The notes beneath the pieces are model-generated. The model did not search any database, was not told where the DNA came from, and saw only the letters and a list, made by a program, of their open reading frames with translations. Below are positions 60,370-64,000 of a stretch of DNA of 64,000 bases, in pieces. The position numbers and the translations under genes are program-made. Every line of letters begins with the position of its first letter. The first letter of the stretch is position 1. Source of the stretch: CAIWHR01 sp963786625 (GTDB lineage: Bacteria; Pseudomonadota; Gammaproteobacteria; Burkholderiales; Casimicrobiaceae); NCBI GenBank assembly GCA_963786625.1, contig CAWAZS010000001.1, positions 124,001 to 188,000 on the forward strand, in the 5' to 3' direction.

Positions 60370-61186
60370 GTGCGCCCGGGAGAGCGCGTGGCATTGTTCC
60401 AAAGCCTGTGGGTCGGCGGCGCGCTGTCGCCGCTGGAGATCGCGTGCATCCGCTCGTTCCTCGCGCGCGGCCACGGCTTCCGGCTGTACTGCTACGACGA
60501 CATTGCCAACGTGCCGGCGGGCTGCGAACGCGCGGATGCCCGCGATGTCCTGGCTGCGAGCGAAGTGTTCGCGTACCGGCACGGGCGGGAGCAGGGCAGC
60601 TACGCGGGCTTCGCCGACCTGTTCCGCTACAAGCTGCTGCGGGACCGCGGGGGGTGGTGGGTCGACACCGACGTGGTGTGTCTCGCGACCGACGTCCCGG
60701 AAGCCCGACATCGGTCTCGCTCCCGAGCAGCCCGGCCGCATCAACGGCGCGATCATGCGCTTTCCGGCGGGCCATCCGGCGATGCAGGCGGCCTACGACA
60801 TGGCGCTGGCCGCCGGCAAGGACATCAGGTTTTGCGACACGGGCCCGGTGTGCGTGACCGCCGTCGTGGAGCGCTTCGCGCTCGCGCCGCTGCTCGCGGC
60901 GCAGCATGCGTATTACCCGCTGCACTGGTCCGAGTTCATGGCGGTAATCCTGCCCCAGCGCCGGGCGTTCGTCGGGGAGCGCCTTTCTGGCGCCATCTTT
61001 CTGCACCTGTGGAACGAGATGTTCCGGCGGACGAGCTACGACAAGGCGGTGCGTCCGCCCGCCGGCAGCTACCTGTACGACCTGTACGCCGAAGTGGGGA
61101 TGCTCGGCGACTTCGCGTTCGAATACGTGGTCGTGTCCAACGAGCAGAACGCGATCCGCCTCGGCAAGCGCCCGCTCGCGCGGTGA
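60370..61186 (+). pseudogene. Glycosyltransferase with DXD motif (GT32-like), one extra base
   Basis: The first part, from GTG 60370, reads ALFQSLWVGGALSPLEIACIRSF, YCYDDIANVPAG and YKLLRDRGGWWVDTDVVCL, where DTD is the DXD motif of GT-A glycosyltransferases resembling capsular or Gb3-synthase-like enzymes. The rest continues in the next frame from PDIGLAPEQPGRINGAIMRFPAGH to AIRLGKRPLAR. Removing one A at 60701-60702 gives TDVPEPDIGLA and a protein of about 271 residues. A GTG at 60388, after GGGAGAG, is an alternative start. Along with the two minus-strand glycosyltransferases it forms a small sugar-transfer locus. Confidence 0.78.
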
Positions 61187-61240
61187 TCCGGCCGAACCCG
61201 CGACGGATCGGAGGGCGGGGCCCGACGCGCCGAATCGTCG

Positions 61241-61637
61241 TCAGAGGGCGATCGGCTGCCCGTGCGGCGTCCGGCGCGCGGCTTCGTCCCATTGCTGGCG
61301 ACGCTGTTGCAGCAGCGCCTCGGTGACGATGCCCTTTTGCGCGACCATGCGCTCGAGCGCGGTGAGCCAGTGCCGGTAATAGTCCTCGCCGGTATCCGGG
61401 TCGCCGCGCCGCCGCACCTCGGCGATCACCTCGGAGAGCGCCTGCGCCCATTCCTTCCAGGTGAACGCGCCGCGCTCGTGCAGCGTCAGGGCCAGCGCAA
61501 AGGCGTGCGCTTCCCACGGCGCCTTGAACACGGGTCCTGCGTCGTCGGCGGGCAGCCCGGGCAATTCCGCGCTGCAGCATCGGCAGATTCCTCGCGAGGC
61601 TGGCGGGGTCGACCGGGCCCGCTTCGGAGGCGGCCAC
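61241..61637 (-). pseudogene. Nitrile hydratase accessory protein, one extra base
   Basis: A small protein homologous to the N-terminal part of the nitrile hydratase beta subunit, which in this family helps cobalt insertion or maturation. The GTG at 61637 follows the beta stop by one base. The frame goes from PASLARNLPMLQR to ELPGLPADDAGPVFKAPWEAHAF after removal of one base near 61569; the rest reads FTWKEWAQALSEVIAEV, DYYRHWLTALERMV and QQWDEAARRTPHGQP, the family's end. About 131 residues after repair. Its place right after the hydratase is the normal one. Confidence 0.82.
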
Positions 61638-61638
61638 G

Positions 61639-63012
61639 TCAGCGCGCCTCCAGGTAGGGTTCCCAGCAGTCCACGTGAACCGCGGTCGCCGTGGTGTCGG
61701 GGCCCCACAGCTCGCTCGCGTCGAAGCGCACCGAATACAGCCACCGGGGCTGCTCGCCTTCGCCGCGCGCGTTGGCGTCGGGGAACACGTGCGTTCCGTG
61801 GACCCTGGCGATGACGCCGGACTTGCCGCGGCAGTATCGCGGCAGCCGCGTATGCGAGACAGGGTTGAGGACGCGCGCGCGCACCGCGTCACCGATCGCG
61901 AAGCGCGCCGGCGTCGCCGCCGGTCGCAAGGTCGCACTGCCAGCCGCAAGCGCGGGCGCGACGCTGTCGGCCGTCAGCACGCGCGCGATCGCGGCGGGCG
62001 CCTGCCGCATCCGCCCGTCGGCAATCTCCTCCGGCGCGACGAGTCCGCGCTCGATCATCAACCGGCCGAGCGCGGCGACCCAGATCCGGTAGTAGCTGCT
62101 GGCCAGATACTGCGCGGGCGGCAGGCTTTCGCGCGCGGCGCGCGTCTGGTCGAGATTCCACTGGCCGGTGGCCCCCATCGCCAGCGTCAACGCAAAGGCG
62201 CGGCGCTCCCACGGTGCGTGGAACCAGGGCTCCGCGGCCTCGGGCACGACCGGCCCGAAGCCCTGCATGCCGCCCATGTCGTGAACGCCGTTCATGATCG
62301 CTCCTGCGGCGCCCTGCTCCGGCGCCAGCGGCACGCCCGTGCCGATCATCGAATCCCGCGTGACCAAGGCGACCAGCTGCTCTTCGGTCCAGCCGTCGGT
62401 TCCCTCGGGCCGCCGCGGCAGCACGAGATAGCGGATCTCGGCCGTCGAATCCCAGACCTGCAGCTCGACATCGTCGGGCAGGCTCACGCCGAAATCCGCG
62501 AGCACGCCACGCGGATCGATGACGGCACGCGACCGGTACGGCGCGGACTTGTACCAGACGGGCGGCAGTCCGAGCACCGGCCATGGGTAGCAGGAGCAGA
62601 GCGTGCAGACGACCATGTTGTGCACGCGCGCCGTGTTCTCCAGCGCCACCATGTGCTCGCCCTGGCGGCCGGTGTAGCCGAGCGACGCGATGGCAGCGGT
62701 CGCGTCTTCGAGCAGCCACTTGCGGAAGCCGGGATCGGCCCACGCCCGGGCCACGACGCGGGCGCCGTTGTGCGGCCCGACCTTCGTCTCGTAGGTCTCG
62801 ATCAGCAGATCGAGCGCCTGCGGATCGACGTATCCCTTCTCCGCGAGCAGCGACTCGAGGGCGCGCACGCGCAGGTCCATCTCGGACAGTTCGGACCCGT
62901 GATGATCGTGGTCGTGGTCATCCCCCTGGGCGGCGCCGCTTTGTTTGACGGGACGCGCGTCGCCGTCAGGGTGCGCGGACGGATGGCGATGGGGCGGCGT
63001 GTCGTGGGCCAT
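61639..63012 (-). CDS. Cobalt-type nitrile hydratase, alpha and beta in one frame
   Basis: 457 residues as read: an alpha part (1-239) followed without stop by a beta part (240-457). Nitrile hydratase turns nitriles into amides. The metal site is C136-T-L-C139-S-C141 in VVCTLCSCYPWP; the Thr after the first Cys marks the cobalt type. The amino end is His-rich (HDHDHHGSELSEMDLRVRALE), as in many alpha subunits, and may handle metal. The beta part opens MNGVHDMGGMQGFGPV and ends WEPYLEAR. Fused hydratases exist in some eukaryotes, but here the beta ATG has AGGAG five bases upstream and an out-of-frame TGA overlaps it as ATGA, so two genes separated by one extra base in the alpha end is at least as likely. 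The accessory gene follows at once. Confidence 0.9.
   Translation of the reverse strand: MAHDTPPHRHPSAHPDGDARPVKQSGAAQGDDHDHDHHGSELSEMDLRVRALESLLAEKGYVDPQALDLLIETYETKVGPHNGARVVARAWADPGFRKWLLEDATAAIASLGYTGRQGEHMVALENTARVHNMVVCTLCSCYPWPVLGLPPVWYKSAPYRSRAVIDPRGVLADFGVSLPDDVELQVWDSTAEIRYLVLPRRPEGTDGWTEEQLVALVTRDSMIGTGVPLAPEQGAAGAIMNGVHDMGGMQGFGPVVPEAAEPWFHAPWERRAFALTLAMGATGQWNLDQTRAARESLPPAQYLASSYYRIWVAALGRLMIERGLVAPEEIADGRMRQAPAAIARVLTADSVAPALAAGSATLRPAATPARFAIGDAVRARVLNPVSHTRLPRYCRGKSGVIARVHGTHVFPDANARGEGEQPRWLYSVRFDASELWGPDTTATAVHVDCWEPYLEAR
62293..62305 (-). promoter_or_regulatory. Internal ribosome site and start of the beta subunit
   Basis: On the minus strand AGGAG stands five bases before the ATG at 62295-62293, which begins the beta-subunit signature. 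A TGA in another frame (62294-62292) overlaps this ATG. Both are expected if alpha and beta are separate, overlapping genes and the frame upstream carries one extra base. Confidence 0.55.
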
Positions 63013-63073
63013 GCAATCGACACTTTGGCACATTCGCCGGGCGCCGTCGCGGGCCCGGCGCGCGGACCCGGGC

Positions 63074-63580
63074 CTAGGCGGTCGGATCGGGCTTGCGGCG
63101 GGACCGCGCGCTGCTCGCGTCAACGGACGCCATGCTTTCGCGACCGCGCGCGGTGAGCCCGTTGATGCCCAGTGCGGCGATGGTCGCGCTCAGTGCGGTG
63201 ATGGTCGTCGTGTCGCGCGCCAGCACGTCCAGCAGGTGACTGAAGAGCTGCGGGTTGCTCTGCTGGACGTAGCGAACGATGTCGTAGATCTGGCTCGACG
63301 TTGCGCGTGCCGCGTCCTCGAACGACACGGGTACCTCGGGCCACCGCGCCTGTGCGACGTACTTCGCAAACGCGCCACCCCCCACCACGGCGAGCGCGAG
63401 CGGCCCCACGGCGGCGAGCAGGCGGCCCAGCATTCGTGCCCGCAGGCGGACGTTCAGGCGATCGAAGGCGGCGGCAACGATGTGCGGCAGCGAGTTGACG
63501 CCGCCCGCGCCGGAGGAGCTCGCCGCCGATTCGCTGCCCAGGGGCACCAGGGGGACGGGCGGTTTCGGGGACTTGTTCAC
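63074..63580 (-). CDS. Small membrane protein of unknown function
   Basis: A 168-residue protein that I do not recognise. A Pro/Ser-rich amino end is followed by one helix (LGRLLAAVGPLALAVVGGGAFA, about 53-74) and a soluble part with FEDAARATSSQIYDIVRYVQQSNPQLFSHLLDVLARD. The GTG at 63580 is chosen because AAGGAGAT stands five bases upstream. It lies upstream of the nitrile hydratase gene on the same strand, 61 bases apart, but a functional link is not evident. Confidence 0.65.
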   Translation of the reverse strand: MNKSPKPPVPLVPLGSESAASSSGAGGVNSLPHIVAAAFDRLNVRLRARMLGRLLAAVGPLALAVVGGGAFAKYVAQARWPEVPVSFEDAARATSSQIYDIVRYVQQSNPQLFSHLLDVLARDTTTITALSATIAALGINGLTARGRESMASVDASSARSRRKPDPTA

Positions 63581-63690
63581 GCGGTATCTCCTTGAAAAAT
63601 AGTGACTCGGTCGCGAGCCGTCGCTTAAGGAAGATTGCCGTGACGCACGTGCCCGCCGCCGGCAGTCGAGCCGGCCGGGGCGATGGGTTT

Positions 63691-63707
63691 CTATGCTTAT
63701 GGCATAG
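63691..63707. promoter_or_regulatory. Perfect dyad in a divergent intergenic region
   Basis: CTATGC-TTATG-GCATAG is an exact inverted repeat with a five-base centre in the 333-base gap between the small membrane protein and the oxidoreductase gene. It could be an operator for either side. Confidence 0.35.
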
Positions 63708-63814
63708 TAACTCAATCGGACTTGCCGGCGCCCCCGAAAGTTCCGCGACCGGGGTCGGGCCGCCGATCTCGCCTGCCCGGCGTGCGCGATCGCCCTCGAT
63801 CCTTCGAGCCAAAT

Positions 63815-63838
63815 CCTTGATTTGGCACAAGTCAAAGG
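63815..63838 (+). promoter_or_regulatory. FNR/ANR-like dyad before the oxidoreductase gene
   Basis: The stretch CCTTGATTTGGCACAAGTCAAAGG contains TTGGC-ACAA-GTCAA (63822-63835), a near match to the FNR-type pattern TTGAT-N4-ATCAA, about 80 bases before the ATG at 63914. Control by oxygen would fit an oxygen-sensitive ferredoxin-dependent enzyme. The match is imperfect. Confidence 0.35.
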
Positions 63839-63913
63839 CAATCTGCGGCGACATAGACTCGCGTATCGCGGCGGGCGCGTCTCGGCCGCGATGGACCGAC
63901 GAGGGCGAGCAGG

Positions 63914-64000
63914 ATGCACGAGATCCGGATCCACGGGCGTGGCGGTCAAGGTGCCGTGCTGGCGGGCGCGATCCTTGCGACGGCCTTCGTGCAGGAGGGC
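63914..64000 (+). CDS. 2-oxoacid:acceptor oxidoreductase gamma subunit, 5' end
   Basis: The first 29 residues are visible; they read HEIRIHGRGGQGAVLAG, the nucleotide-loop opening that marks the gamma subunit (or domain) of pyruvate/2-oxoacid:ferredoxin oxidoreductases. These enzymes make acyl-CoA from 2-oxoacids and pass electrons to ferredoxin or a similar acceptor. The gene runs off the window. AGG is the only ribosome-site trace before the ATG. Confidence 0.85.
   Translation, partial: MHEIRIHGRGGQGAVLAGAILATAFVQEG

Overview
The window is GC-rich bacterial DNA with tightly packed genes. Several traits point to a betaproteobacterium, probably Burkholderiales: two Bug/TctC-type periplasmic binding proteins, many amine and peptide ABC transporters, a cobalt-type nitrile hydratase, and intergenic hairpin repeats. 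This assignment is inference from gene content; no rRNA or tRNA gene was seen.

Layout. 1-4.2 kb: the end of a plus-strand operon of complex-I-like/Mrp-like ion-translocating subunits. 4.3-8 kb: dienelactone hydrolase, then a minus-strand SDR, class III aminotransferase and small zinc-ribbon membrane protein. 8.2-12.6 kb: exported subtilase, zinc-ribbon membrane protein, dodecin, streptogramin-lyase-like propeller. 12.6-19.4 kb (minus): an exported protein, a CsgG-like protein, a transmembrane Ser/Thr kinase, a DUF885 hydrolase and a TIP30-like oxidoreductase. 19.6-26.2 kb (minus): polyamine-type ABC transporter with SDR and omega-aminotransferase. 26.4-34.1 kb (minus): Kelch protein and a Yej-type peptide ABC transporter. 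34.4 kb: adenylate cyclase-FHA protein. 35.3-46 kb (minus): dipeptide-type transporter genes, DUF1028, TSUP exporter, alpha/beta hydrolase, two Bug proteins, methyltransferase, MmgE/PrpD. 46.2-53.1 kb: Cys-rich small protein, NnrU, folE, an unknown gene, then serC-serA-NAG-kinase-like-spermidine-synthase-like. 53.2-57.1 kb: M3 oligopeptidase and a CyaC-like redox-linked cyclase. 57.2-61.2 kb: three glycosyltransferases, one being a TPR/GT41 O-GlcNAc-transferase-like protein. 61.2-64 kb: nitrile hydratase with its accessory protein, an unknown membrane protein, and the start of a 2-oxoacid:acceptor oxidoreductase gamma subunit.

Two general points. First, seven genes are broken or run past their stop at 13 places, and every break is repaired by removing one base. 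They look like insertion errors in the assembly rather than decay, and the apparent alpha-beta fusion of the nitrile hydratase may be a fourteenth case. Second, the best candidate for an undescribed system is the kinase cluster at 15.3-19.4 kb. There a transmembrane kinase carries an outer domain laid out like the exported proteins encoded beside it, which suggests an envelope-sensing module. The CyaC-like cyclase joins an SdhC-like membrane anchor, a 2Fe-2S domain and a cyclase; it belongs to a described family but is well worth attention.
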